NCBI RefSeq assembly: GCF_004339545.1
Contig: NZ_SMGD01000015.1
Coordinates: 1 to 64,000, forward strand
Direction: 5' to 3'
Source: Celerinatantimonas diazotrophica
GTDB lineage: Bacteria; Pseudomonadota; Gammaproteobacteria; Enterobacterales; Celerinatantimonadaceae
Length of the DNA stretch: 64,000 nucleotides
The notes beneath the pieces were generated by a model. The model was not told where the DNA came from. It saw nothing but the letters and a program-made list of their open reading frames with translations, and searched no databases. The translations under genes and the position numbers were made by a program. This document shows, in pieces, positions 46,893-55,289 of this stretch; within the stretch, counting starts at the first letter, position 1; each line of letters opens with the position of its first letter.

Positions 46893-48413
46893 TTATTGCT
46901 CCAAATGTTTGGATTCAAGGATCTGTGCTCTTAAGTCCCAAAGAGGAATCGCCACGTCTCTTAATGTCTTATAGATTTCGAATAAATTTTCATAGAGTTC
47001 AAAGTGTTGCGGCAGCGGGGAATAACATTGATCGATAGCAAAAATGTCATCCATCTGGTGTGCTGGAGTCATGCCAAGTGCTATTCCTGCCAAAATAGCG
47101 GCCCCTTTAGAAGAGAGCTCTTTGGCTTGAGGGATCACGACGGTACGTCCTGTCACATCGGCAATGATTTGGCTCCAGGCTGGAGAATTGGTTCCACCAC
47201 CCGCTAAGAAGAGTCGTCCTTCCGTTGGCGAACCCTCTAATGCATCTTTAATGGTATATGCAATGCCCTCATAGACTGCTTTAATCAAATGTTCTCGAGT
47301 GGTATTGCGGTTGATACCAAAAAAGTTAGCGCGGGCATTTTCATTAAAAAAAGGTGCGCGTTCGCCGACGAGGTAAGGGTGATAAATAATGCCACCAGCG
47401 CCAGCAGGAACTTGGCTGATCAACTTTTCTATTTCAACAAAGTCGTGTGTCTGTGAGATGGAATCCAGACACCATTCAATGTTAGGCGTCCCACTGAGCG
47501 TTGCTTTAAGCACCATGAAGTGATCGGCGAGTGCATGAGGAATTGTGCGATTGCTATCATCCTGACTGATTTCTAGCTCGCTGGTGACAATACCTGTACA
47601 ACACGTGGTTCCCAAGATCGTAAAAACATCATTGTCTTTAATTGCTCCGACACCGAGTGCAGCCGCTGAAACATCGAGTGCCCCGGCACACACTTGGGTG
47701 GTTAATGCTAAGCCGGTAAATTCAGCCACATCTGCGGTTATCGTTCCCACAAGATCTGTGGGCTGGTGGATCGGACTCATTAGGCGAGTGGCATCGGTCA
47801 AGTTTAGTTCAGGATCATTAAAAATCGACGATGCTAGCGTTTGAGAGTCCAAATTCAGTAGTGATGTCCCGCTATCACTCAGCTCTAAACCGAGCATTCC
47901 GGTCAGTTTGTAACGTATCCAATCTTTGGCAAAGAGTAAGCGGTGTGCCTTTTGCAGCGTTTGTGGTTCATGTTGCGCAAGCCAACTTAAGATCATAGTA
48001 GTATTGCAAGGTAACGGTTTGTTGTATGTTTCTTGCGTAATTTGTGTCAGTTTATCGTGTGTTATTTCTAATTGATGAACGACAGAAGCGGCTCTTGAAT
48101 CACACCATAAGATGGCGTTACGCACCGGTTTGCCTTGCGGATCGATGAGCCATACCCCTTCGCCTTGACCTGTGACGCCGATCCCTTTGATGTCTGTGGC
48201 GGCAACCCCACATTTTTCAACCAGTTCCTTGAGCGTCAGACAGACTTTCTGCCAGGCGCGATCCATATCTTGTTCAGCAAAAGATTCAGAATCATCGAGG
48301 TGTATCGTTTCATTGGGTTGAGACGCAACATAGGTTTCTCTGTATTGGTCATCAAACAAGACTGATTTTATATTTGAGGTACCGATATCGATCCCAATCA
48401 GATAATGGCTCAT
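46893..48413 (-). CDS. FGGY-family carbohydrate kinase
   Basis: 506 residues. ASKHA motifs: LIGIDIGTSNIKSVLFD at the N-terminus, GVTGQGEGVWLID, AILWCDSRAASVV, and C-terminal LFLAGGGTNSPAWSQIIADV with GAAILAGIALGM. Members phosphorylate xylulose, ribulose, fuculose, erythritol and autoinducer-2; residues seen do not tell which. ATG 48413 has AAGGA upstream and sets the DIGTSN motif at the usual place (the frame opens to 48443). First gene of the operon kinase - dehydrogenase - aldolase - MFS. The 19-bp palindrome centred 47 bases upstream is the likely operator. Confidence 0.87.
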   Translation of the reverse strand: MSHYLIGIDIGTSNIKSVLFDDQYRETYVASQPNETIHLDDSESFAEQDMDRAWQKVCLTLKELVEKCGVAATDIKGIGVTGQGEGVWLIDPQGKPVRNAILWCDSRAASVVHQLEITHDKLTQITQETYNKPLPCNTTMILSWLAQHEPQTLQKAHRLLFAKDWIRYKLTGMLGLELSDSGTSLLNLDSQTLASSIFNDPELNLTDATRLMSPIHQPTDLVGTITADVAEFTGLALTTQVCAGALDVSAAALGVGAIKDNDVFTILGTTCCTGIVTSELEISQDDSNRTIPHALADHFMVLKATLSGTPNIEWCLDSISQTHDFVEIEKLISQVPAGAGGIIYHPYLVGERAPFFNENARANFFGINRNTTREHLIKAVYEGIAYTIKDALEGSPTEGRLFLAGGGTNSPAWSQIIADVTGRTVVIPQAKELSSKGAAILAGIALGMTPAHQMDDIFAIDQCYSPLPQHFELYENLFEIYKTLRDVAIPLWDLRAQILESKHLEQ

Positions 48414-48450
48414 CAGATCATCCTTCAAATTGCTATATCGCATAAGATTT

Positions 48451-48469
48451 AATGTTGTCAGACAACATT
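48451..48469. promoter_or_regulatory. perfect 19-bp palindrome, predicted GntR operator 1
   Basis: AATGTTGTCAGACAACATT has 9-bp perfect arms around a central A. It lies 38 bases before the FGGY kinase start and shares its core TTGTCnGACAA with a second site at 48571. Best candidate binding site for the HutC-type regulator encoded at 48892. A possible CRP half-palindrome (TGTGA-N6-TCTTA, 48492-48507) lies between the two. Confidence 0.72.
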
Positions 48470-48570
48470 AATGATTTATGCAATATAAAAGTGTGATTGT
48501 GATCTTATTCTGTTAAATTTTAGTTAAAAATGTAATTATCAGGGTGTTTTTTGATGTTTATTTGTTTTTG

Positions 48571-48581
48571 TTGTCTGACAA
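48571..48581. promoter_or_regulatory. predicted GntR operator 2
   Basis: TTGTCTGACAA repeats the core of the palindrome at 48451-48469 with five perfect bases each side. Centre-to-centre distance is 116 bp, about eleven helical turns, which would suit looping or cooperative binding. Confidence 0.65.
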
Positions 48582-48699
48582 TATGGTTTTTTACTTAAAT
48601 CCAAAGTCGCTGTGATAATAAGGGCATAACTTAAAAGTTAGCCCTGTTTTAAAACACAGAGAATGGTTCTTGACGTCTAAAGAAATTGGTTACGGAGGC

Positions 48700-48862
48700 G
48701 TTGATGTTTGGGGAAAATTTGGTTCAGATCGAACGCGACATAGTCTGTGCTACGTAATGAGTTAAGCAAACAAAGGGAGCAAAGTTCAGGATGCGTTTAA
48801 ATGCGCCCTAAGGGGCCGGCGCACAATGCTGCAAAACGAATCACCAACTAGTCGTTATTTTG
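48700..48862. mobile_element. decayed, internally deleted relative of the MITE
   Basis: Shares AATGAGTTAAGCAAACAAAG..., AAAGTTCAGGATGCGTTTAA and TGCTGCAAAACGAATCAC with the intact copies, in the same order and orientation as copy 2. About 100 bp of the middle, including the ATCTGAGAGG arms, is missing. Termini are no longer recognisable. It lies between the GntR gene and its target operon. Confidence 0.78.
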
Positions 48863-48891
48863 GGAGTCTTGTTGGCGCAGCTTAAAAGACT

Positions 48892-49623
48892 TTACTCAAT
48901 GATTCGATTACGAATAATACTGAAATCGAACATCTCATTATTATAGTAATCATTTGTGTAACCGATAATTTCCCCCTTTGTACTAAAATACACCTCTTCA
49001 AACATAAGAAACAACCCCACCTCCGTAGTCAGCTCGGGAATATCCCGACGCGTTAGAATTGCGGGAGTAATTTTACTTTGCGCATGAGAGACGATATGTC
49101 CTCGGCTGGCAAGAAACTGAAACAAAGAACCCTGCAGATGAACTTCCTCTAGCCCTTCACCTAATATTCTGACTGGAAAAGTGTTGATGTTGTAGACCGC
49201 AACGGTCTCATCAGCATAGCGGATACGATGGATCAGGTAGCAAGCTTCATCTTTGTTAATATTAAGCTTATTGGCAACGGTCTGGGACGGTAGGATTGTG
49301 GAGAGATTGATTCGTTTTGTGCTTGGGTAGGCATGATGTTTCTTGATGGCTTCTGTTACACTAAATAACGTATCAATGCCATTATTGACGCTGTCTGGAC
49401 GAGTTCGAAGAAAAGTGCCTTTCCCTTGAATTTTATAGATAATGCCTTCTTGAGAGAGATTCGCCAGCGCTTCTCGAACGGATGAACGACTAACGCCAAA
49501 CCGTTGGGTGAGCTCTGTTTCTCCGGGTAAACGGTCATCGACGGACAAGTTGGCTTGTTTGATGAATTCAATAATGCCATGTTGAATGATACTGACCCGC
49601 GATTGCTGTTCTTTTGGTTTCAT
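48892..49623 (-). CDS. GntR/HutC-family transcriptional regulator with UTRA domain
   Basis: 243 residues. N-terminal winged helix (about 10-75): GETELTQRFGVSRSSVREALANLSQEGIIYKIQGKGTF. C-terminal UTRA ligand-binding domain (about 95-235) with LIHRIRYADETVAVYNINTFP. UTRA regulators sense sugars, sugar phosphates or amino-acid derivatives. It points towards the FGGY kinase operon on the same strand and is the natural owner of the two palindromes at 48451 and 48571. It is not necessarily HutC: it is far from hut and its presumed sites differ from TGTATATACA. Confidence 0.87.
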   Translation of the reverse strand: MKPKEQQSRVSIIQHGIIEFIKQANLSVDDRLPGETELTQRFGVSRSSVREALANLSQEGIIYKIQGKGTFLRTRPDSVNNGIDTLFSVTEAIKKHHAYPSTKRINLSTILPSQTVANKLNINKDEACYLIHRIRYADETVAVYNINTFPVRILGEGLEEVHLQGSLFQFLASRGHIVSHAQSKITPAILTRRDIPELTTEVGLFLMFEEVYFSTKGEIIGYTNDYYNNEMFDFSIIRNRIIE

Positions 49624-49805
49624 AAGAGATACTCTAAATGGTGCTTTCTCCGAGTTTAATTTTACTATACTACAGAGTGTCTCAATACCCCATTAATAGC
49701 ACTTGTTGCATTGACGGGGATTGCTATTTGCATCGTATTTCAATAACGCCTTTTTGATCGCCCAATGTTTGCAGAAGCCGTTATTGTACCAGCTCCAGCG
49801 CAACG

Positions 49806-49968
49806 TCTATCGCTTGGATATTTTGCCGCAAACGAGTTTTTGCAGCTTAAGGCTGAAAGGATTTGGCGCATCAGCAATGACTCGCTGTGCGCAGCAAATT
49901 TAGGTATCTCTAGCGCCTAATTCTATTGAGCGGCGTGTATTGCCATCAGTGCTTTGACTGTTTTAGTG
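49806..49968 (-). pseudogene. fragment of a histidine acid phosphatase gene (paralogue of 50589-51878)
   Basis: The minus strand reads VKALMAIHAAQ, stop, N, stop, ALEIPKFAAHSESLL then MRQILSALS and AAKYPSDRR. This matches residues about 252-302 of the phosphatase encoded at 50589-51878, with two in-frame stops replacing Tyr and Leu. Nothing before or after the segment matches. It is a dead remnant of a second copy, lying on the other side of psiE. The rest of the stretch 49624-49986 holds the promoter of the GntR gene and an inverted repeat CAATAACG/CGTTATTG. Confidence 0.88.
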
Positions 49969-49986
49969 CTCTGGTGGCTCTGTTTT

Positions 49987-50400
49987 TTACAATTTGTCAG
50001 TATCGCCATAAGGATAGCGTTTATGGCCGAAACGAATGACCAGAATCGCCAGAGCAACGACCAAAATAGCAGCACCTAAGCCAAGCATTCGCCAAGTATC
50101 GAGGTTTTTCATATCCAACGCCATATAGCGGGCGAGCGCGACAATGACAATATACAAAGGCATCCGTACAGGGAGCCGGCCTGATTGCAGATATAGTCCA
50201 ACCATTGCCAGTACTTCTAGGTAAATAAACAGCAATAATAAATCCGCGAGAGTTACTTTCATCGCATGGATCACGAGCCAAAGTTCCTGACCCATTGCGA
50301 TAACGGTTAAAAGAGCAATTAACAATAGCCCCAAATCTTCAACGATACTTATGGCGTTGGAGCCAAATTGCTTTAACCTGTGCATGTTATTCTGACCCAT
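49987..50400 (-). CDS. psiE: phosphate-starvation-inducible PsiE-like membrane protein
   Basis: 137 residues, four hydrophobic segments. The run LLLLFIYLEVLAMVGLYLQSGRLPVR and ALARYMALDMKNLD is characteristic of PsiE. In E. coli psiE is induced by PhoB and its function is unknown. The start may be ATG 50400 or the ATG five codons later. It stands next to phosphatase genes, which fits a phosphate theme, but no clear Pho box is visible. Confidence 0.85.
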   Translation of the reverse strand: MGQNNMHRLKQFGSNAISIVEDLGLLLIALLTVIAMGQELWLVIHAMKVTLADLLLLFIYLEVLAMVGLYLQSGRLPVRMPLYIVIVALARYMALDMKNLDTWRMLGLGAAILVVALAILVIRFGHKRYPYGDTDKL

Positions 50401-50544
50401 TATTTAAGAAAATATAAAACTACCGAAAGATCAACAGTGCCTCATGATAGAAGTGCTAGATTATCCTGAAAGCTGGCTGAACTCCAAATATTTCAATGAT
50501 TTTAAGAGTAAATCGCGTGGCGATAGAAGATTTATAAAAGGAAA

Positions 50545-50572
50545 GCCTCCAGCCAGAGATCCAGATGGAGGC
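50545..50572 (-). terminator. terminator of the porin-phosphatase operon
   Basis: On the minus strand GCCTCCA and TGGAGGC form a 7-bp stem with a 14-base loop, followed by TTTCCTTTT. It lies 17 bases after the phosphatase stop. Confidence 0.65.
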
Positions 50573-50588
50573 CGGGGATTATACAGGC

Positions 50589-51878
50589 TTAATGGGTTTT
50601 AAACACCGCTAGATTTAGGCCATCTTTGACGAGTAGTCGGCTGGCTCGTTTCAAAGTGGGGCCGAGTGGGCATAGTGAGCCTAATGCTGTATTTTGGCAT
50701 CCTTTAAAACTCAAATCTTGGTGTAATAGTGGATGGTTGGCATTAAGTCTGGAAAGTGTTCGCCATTGGTCAAGACTGCGTGCTGCAAAGCGTACCCGGA
50801 CAAATTCCTGGCCAGTGTGATTATTGTGAAATCGAGCAAAGCTTAAAGTCCCACCGGGTGGAATATCATTTTTGGGGTAGCCCTTCAGTGTCCAGTTAAA
50901 ACCAATCATAGTTTGAATTTCAGCAATGTTAGTGTCATGGCCGAAGAACATAACTAATGGTCTCGCTAAGCGTTTATCACCAGGATATTTTGCTGCATAC
51001 GAGGTTTTGGCGCTTAAGGCTGAAAGGATTTGGCGCATCAGCAATGACCCGCTGTGTGCAGCAAATTCAGGTGTATCCAGTGCTAAATTATATTGAGCCG
51101 CGTGTATTGCCATCAGTGCTTTGACTGCTTTAGCGTTGTTGCCATGACCAAATGCAACATCTTTAATCGGCAGATTATCGCTATATTGTAGGCGAATCGT
51201 TTCGCCAATGGTTGCCCCATATTTACCGGGACCATTTAATGCCGGTTTACCTGTTGATTTAAAGTGAACGCCCCAAGGTTTATCCAAAAATTTACAGCTA
51301 TGAGGTGCACAAACGGTACGTCTTAATAACTCGACACTGTCTTTATAACGTTTCTGGGCCTGTTCTGGCGATCCCATTCGAGCCATAATTTGTTGTTTCA
51401 TCACCTTGTGATTCGGATGAGCCTGATGCAGGTGATAAAGCTCAAATAATGGCCCATATTTAGCGTTCACTGACGCAGGAATAATACCGCATCCAGCAAA
51501 CATGCCGTCACTCATCGCTTTTGCTGAGGCCTTAATCCGTTGTGATGGACTCGACCACAAAAAATAATTTTGTGGATTAGGGCATTTCTGGGCTTGTTTA
51601 ATACGTAGCCCTTCGTTTTGCCATTGGTGCAGTTGGTATCGTCCTTGTTGCCACATCCCTGTATAGCCATGCCCGGTTAAATGACCATCTGGCACTAAAA
51701 ACTTTGGCCACTTTAACCCCGTTGCTTTGTCTAGTTTAGCGGTATCCGTTTGAGGACGAACTCCATGACGGGTCAGGCTAACAACTTTATCTAATGTCCA
51801 GGTTGGCTGAGCATAAACACTACTTGATAACAAGGCCATAAGTACGCCAACGTAATAAACTTTCTTTGTTGATTTCAT
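50589..51878 (-). CDS. periplasmic histidine acid phosphatase (Agp/AppA-like; possible phytase or glucose-1-phosphatase)
   Basis: 429 residues with signal peptide 1-23 (ALLSSSVYA). The phosphate-pocket motif TRHGVRPQT (His37) is near the N-terminus and the proton-donor motif GHDTNIA (His314-Asp315) near residue 314, the pair that defines branch 2 histidine phosphatases. The HD dipeptide is shared by Agp and AppA. Known members remove phosphate from glucose-1-phosphate, inositol hexakisphosphate and other monoesters in the periplasm. It lies 17 bases after a KdgM-like porin gene in one operon. A dead fragment of a paralogue lies at 49806. Confidence 0.9.
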   Translation of the reverse strand: MKSTKKVYYVGVLMALLSSSVYAQPTWTLDKVVSLTRHGVRPQTDTAKLDKATGLKWPKFLVPDGHLTGHGYTGMWQQGRYQLHQWQNEGLRIKQAQKCPNPQNYFLWSSPSQRIKASAKAMSDGMFAGCGIIPASVNAKYGPLFELYHLHQAHPNHKVMKQQIMARMGSPEQAQKRYKDSVELLRRTVCAPHSCKFLDKPWGVHFKSTGKPALNGPGKYGATIGETIRLQYSDNLPIKDVAFGHGNNAKAVKALMAIHAAQYNLALDTPEFAAHSGSLLMRQILSALSAKTSYAAKYPGDKRLARPLVMFFGHDTNIAEIQTMIGFNWTLKGYPKNDIPPGGTLSFARFHNNHTGQEFVRVRFAARSLDQWRTLSRLNANHPLLHQDLSFKGCQNTALGSLCPLGPTLKRASRLLVKDGLNLAVFKTH

Positions 51879-51895
51879 ATTAGTCTCTCAATTAT

Positions 51896-52588
51896 TTAGA
51901 GCTTATATTTAAAGCCAATTTTATATTCAGTTTGTCGTTGATCTGTTTTAGAGCTTACCGCTTCATTTTTAAGCTCAATATAAGGGGACCATTTCTTAGT
52001 TAACTTATATTCAGCCGTGACTTCGTTCTCGTAATCAGTTTTTTTATTATCAAAAAGGTCTTTATTTGCGTGGTAATAGGTGAATGTATATCCTAGTGTT
52101 AAAGCATTTATTTTATAACTAGTTCCTATATCAAATCTATTATTTTTTTTGGTTTTCTTATCAGTTGTGTAATGAGTAATTTCGTAACGGTAACGGGTAC
52201 TTAATTCCCAGTCCTTCGATAAACTCACTTTCGCTTTTAAATAGGGTTTATATTTATATTCATCATGCTTTCGTGCCAGTGATATCCCAGGGATGAGAGC
52301 CCATGTTGAGTTGATTTGCAACGGGTAGCCTAACCCTACTTTGGTTTCACTCCAGCGATCATCGTTAAAAATATCCCCCGCATCCCCATTGCTTTTCTCA
52401 TGAGGTTCAAATTCCACAGTTGCGGAAGCTTTCAAACCAAAACCGAATTTATGAGCGATGCTGAATTCATCAGTATGTTGACCTGAAACATCTTCATATT
52501 CGTGATCATACGAAAGCGTCGTTGCATAGGCATGACTAAATGTTGATAAACCAAGTGCTACAATGGCGATAAATTTAAGTTTTTGCAT
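51896..52588 (-). CDS. KdgM/NanC-family outer-membrane porin
   Basis: 230 residues, signal peptide 1-22 (ALGLSTFSHAYA). The mature part is alternating beta-strand with many Tyr and charged residues, and starts LSYDHEYEDVSGQHTDEFSI, the pattern of KdgM. It ends in YKIGFKYKL, a terminal strand, though with Leu rather than the usual aromatic. KdgM and NanC are 12-strand channels for acidic oligosaccharides and sialic acid. Here, in one operon with a periplasmic phosphatase, a phosphorylated or otherwise anionic ligand is likely. First gene of the porin-phosphatase operon. Confidence 0.82.
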   Translation of the reverse strand: MQKLKFIAIVALGLSTFSHAYATTLSYDHEYEDVSGQHTDEFSIAHKFGFGLKASATVEFEPHEKSNGDAGDIFNDDRWSETKVGLGYPLQINSTWALIPGISLARKHDEYKYKPYLKAKVSLSKDWELSTRYRYEITHYTTDKKTKKNNRFDIGTSYKINALTLGYTFTYYHANKDLFDNKKTDYENEVTAEYKLTKKWSPYIELKNEAVSSKTDQRQTEYKIGFKYKL

Positions 52589-52781
52589 TTTAATTTCCTT
52601 TTAAATTTTGATTAATTAAATTGAATTTAAATTGTTGCTATTGGGCAACTGTGAATTATTGGTTTTATTAAAAAAAGAGCGAAAAAATCCCATTGCAAAT
52701 TAATGCACGATTAAAGAGTTCTGGGATTATTTATTAGTTATAACTAATGTTTTTATTCTTAAATAAAATGATTAAATAATA

Positions 52782-53804
52782 CTAGTTGCAACCACTCCTC
52801 ACTGTTTTTCTCCATACGGGAGGCGCTTTAAATAATATGGGTTTATTCGTTTTTTCTTGGTTTGGATCATTTAGTAAATGAATGATTGCGGCCGCCATTT
52901 CACTTAAAGGCTGAGCAAATGTGGTCAGTTGATAACCGACCCAACTGGCTTGTCCTATATCATCAAAGCCGATAACGCAAATATCTTCAGGAATCCGCAG
53001 CCCAAATTCATGACGAGCCACATCAATAAAACCACAGGCAATGAGATCGGTGACACAAAAAACCCCATCTGGGCGTTTCCGCCCGGCCAGTAATTGCCGA
53101 GCGGCTATCGCTCCTGTTTGGTAACTTGTCGGTCCCGTCCGTAAAAGTTTACAGTCATGGCCAGCAATTTGAGCCGCATCTAAAAACTTCTGTTCACGTA
53201 GAACGATACTGGGCGATTGTGCATTCGATGAAATCATAGCAATGTGTGAACAGTCGGCTCGAAGTAGCATGTGATAAGCATCGGCTAGGGTATGGGTATA
53301 GTCGATCCCAATATGGTCGGCACCTTCAAATTGCCCCATTCGGTTAATTAAGATGACCTGTTGACCGCTATCTAGACAGTTTTCAATCAGTGATGCTTGA
53401 GGGGAGCCTGACAGTACAATAGTGGCTGCAGCCCGATAATTGAGGGTTTGTTTGAGCGCTTCATTGGCACTTTGTTCACCATCAGCCGTGTTGATCACCA
53501 TGACCGCTCGTTGAGCTTGCTGTAACTGTTGGGTGATCTGGTCTAACAAACCGGCTTGATACGGAGAACTTAAATTACTCCCCAAAATACAGACTGGACG
53601 GCTGTCCTGCTTGGATAATCCTCGGGCGAGCATATTGACGTGGTAATTTAATTGTTCTGCCGCTTCGAGGACTTTATGCCGAGTTCGTTTAGAAACACTA
53701 CTACCCGGGGTAAACGTTCGTGAAACCGCAGAACGAGAAACTCCGGCCAGTTTGGCGACTTCAGCGGCAGTTGCCATATGAGGTGGTTTAGCGTCGTTAG
53801 TCAC
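52782..53804 (-). CDS. LacI-family transcriptional regulator
   Basis: 340 residues from a GTG start at 53804, chosen because AAGGA lies upstream and the longer frame overlaps the previous gene. HTH: ATAAEVAKLAGVSRSAVSRTF with TRHKVLEAAEQLNYHVNMLARGL (hinge helix). The ligand-binding domain has the periplasmic-binding-protein fold (VCILGSNLSSPYQAGLLDQI; DGVFCVTDLIACGFIDVA; ICVIGFDDIGQASWVGYQLTTF). It follows the phosphatase fusion gene by 13 bases and precedes the porin, so it probably controls both operons in response to a sugar or inositol ligand. No operator could be assigned. Confidence 0.88.
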   Translation of the reverse strand: MTNDAKPPHMATAAEVAKLAGVSRSAVSRTFTPGSSVSKRTRHKVLEAAEQLNYHVNMLARGLSKQDSRPVCILGSNLSSPYQAGLLDQITQQLQQAQRAVMVINTADGEQSANEALKQTLNYRAAATIVLSGSPQASLIENCLDSGQQVILINRMGQFEGADHIGIDYTHTLADAYHMLLRADCSHIAMISSNAQSPSIVLREQKFLDAAQIAGHDCKLLRTGPTSYQTGAIAARQLLAGRKRPDGVFCVTDLIACGFIDVARHEFGLRIPEDICVIGFDDIGQASWVGYQLTTFAQPLSEMAAAIIHLLNDPNQEKTNKPILFKAPPVWRKTVRSGCN

Positions 53805-53817
53805 ACTTAATTCCTTT

Positions 53818-55245
53818 TCATTCAAAAACTTTACAGCACTGGTGCATGGTGATGGCATGCTCTGCCAGTGCAATCAGTTCAGGTTTAGGGGCTTCGAACC
53901 ATTCATTTGGATGTAATTTGCGTTTTGTGCGCACTTTTGCAATGGCATCTTCTAATTTGGGGTAGAGCTGTGGATATTCTAAATGCAAAAATAGAGCAAC
54001 GACAATCACAGAGCGGCTACGCCCGCCGCGACAATGAACGAGCACATTCCCTCGCTGCTGATTACGATAAGAGGGTTTATCTGGCATTTGTTGGAGCATC
54101 GCAGCTCTTAGCATCTGATAGCCGGCATAGACCAATTCTCGGGGATTGCCCGGGCCATCAATGAGTCCCAACTTATAGTATCGAATCGCGCCGCTTCCAT
54201 GGCGCAGTAATCGGTTGATATCATTGAATGCTGGATATTTGACATAATCGATATCTAAATTAACGGCGCAATTAATAACGGTTTTGATTTGATGCTTTTC
54301 CAGCAAAGCTAGATCGGTTGCTCCAGTTGAGCCGCCCACATACAAGTCGACCCCTAATCCAGGCAGATTTTGGGCAATTAAGCTTAATGGCTCATGGGGA
54401 TATTTTATTTTCGCTATCGTTTCGGCGATTGTCCCATCATTGTCAGAGACACTTAACGGAATGTCACAAATATCAGAAAGCGTCTGGGCAATACCAGGCG
54501 CCGCCGCTAAAATGGCACCACCATTAAAAATTTCAGCCTGATTTTCTGGATATGAGCCGGTCCATCCACCGGCTTCGCGCACCAGTAACAATCCTGCCAG
54601 AGCGTCCCAGGCATTCATGTGTAGTTCGACGTAGCCATCGGTTTTGCCTTCAGCAACCCAAGCCAGGGCGAGTGCACCAGATGCACCACGGCGAACATTC
54701 GCTCCTTGATCTAACATCTGCTTCATAATACTGAGGTAGCGTTGCTGTGGAACTCGGTTAGACCAGCCAAGCTCAAAGGTTGTGCTCGCAAGTGAGCAGG
54801 CTTCAGCAACCTTGATAGGCTGTGAATTCTTCATCGCATAATGGCCTCGACGAGCTTGATAGAGCTCATTGGTCACCGGGTTATAAATGGCTCCCAGTTC
54901 CGTTTGTCCATTCGCTACAAAAGCGATACAGATACAAAAATGTTCAATTCCACGGGCAAAGTTAGCCGTGCCGTCGATAGGATCGACAATCCATAATGAT
55001 TCTGCATCGCCAGCATGTTGTCCCGTTTCTTCGCCATAAATTTGATCACCACTAAACTGCGCCGAAATAGCCTGATGGATCTGTTGCTCAATCATTGTAT
55101 CGGTTTCAGTTAAGTAGTCCTGATCCGCTTTCAAGGTAAACTGCCCTGATGAGCGCGAATAAAAAGACTGTAAAGCGGTTTTCCCCGCTGCAAGTATGAT
55201 TGTTTTTAGGGCCGCTTCACGCAGCTCGAGATTTTTATGATTCAA
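53818..55245 (-). CDS. fusion: inositol-monophosphatase-like domain plus dual-specificity (Cys) phosphatase domain
   Basis: 475 residues, no signal. Residues 1-260 are an IMPase: metal ligands Glu72-Glu73 (GEETG), DPIDGTAN (Asp88, Asp91) and WDALAGLLLVREAGG (Asp214). Residues about 285-470 are a dual-specificity tyrosine-phosphatase-like domain: LYVGGSTGATDLALLEKHQIKTVINCA, a candidate general acid in LIDGPGNP (about Asp363) and the CX5R loop HCRGGRSRS (Cys405, Arg411). Both domains keep their catalytic residues. IMPases hydrolyse inositol, sugar or nucleotide monophosphates; prokaryotic CX5R enzymes include inositol polyphosphatases. It sits between an ABC importer and a LacI gene, so it likely dephosphorylates the imported compound in the cytoplasm. 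No known name. Confidence 0.88.
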   Translation of the reverse strand: MNHKNLELREAALKTIILAAGKTALQSFYSRSSGQFTLKADQDYLTETDTMIEQQIHQAISAQFSGDQIYGEETGQHAGDAESLWIVDPIDGTANFARGIEHFCICIAFVANGQTELGAIYNPVTNELYQARRGHYAMKNSQPIKVAEACSLASTTFELGWSNRVPQQRYLSIMKQMLDQGANVRRGASGALALAWVAEGKTDGYVELHMNAWDALAGLLLVREAGGWTGSYPENQAEIFNGGAILAAAPGIAQTLSDICDIPLSVSDNDGTIAETIAKIKYPHEPLSLIAQNLPGLGVDLYVGGSTGATDLALLEKHQIKTVINCAVNLDIDYVKYPAFNDINRLLRHGSGAIRYYKLGLIDGPGNPRELVYAGYQMLRAAMLQQMPDKPSYRNQQRGNVLVHCRGGRSRSVIVVALFLHLEYPQLYPKLEDAIAKVRTKRKLHPNEWFEAPKPELIALAEHAITMHQCCKVFE

Positions 55246-55263
55246 GTTATGTCCTTTTCTTTA

Positions 55264-55280
55264 GGAGCCCGAGGGGCTCC
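55264..55280 (-). other. intercistronic hairpin between binding-protein and phosphatase-fusion genes
   Basis: GGAGCCC/GGGCTCC is a perfect 7-bp stem with a 3-base loop, nine bases after the binding-protein stop and without T tract. Such hairpins after binding-protein genes usually stabilise the upstream mRNA or partly stop transcription. Confidence 0.6.
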
Positions 55281-55289
55281 CCTATCGAT

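Noticed and set aside
48892..49623. GntR regulator considered as HutC for the hut cluster
   Set aside because: It is 5.8 kb away beside another operon, and the palindromes next to it (TTGTCnGACAA) differ from the hut operator TGTATATACA.
50425..50442. Sequence GAAAGATCAACAGTGCCT resembling one MITE end
   Set aside because: Only about 15 of 18 bases match and nothing else of the element lies next to it; could be chance or a last trace.
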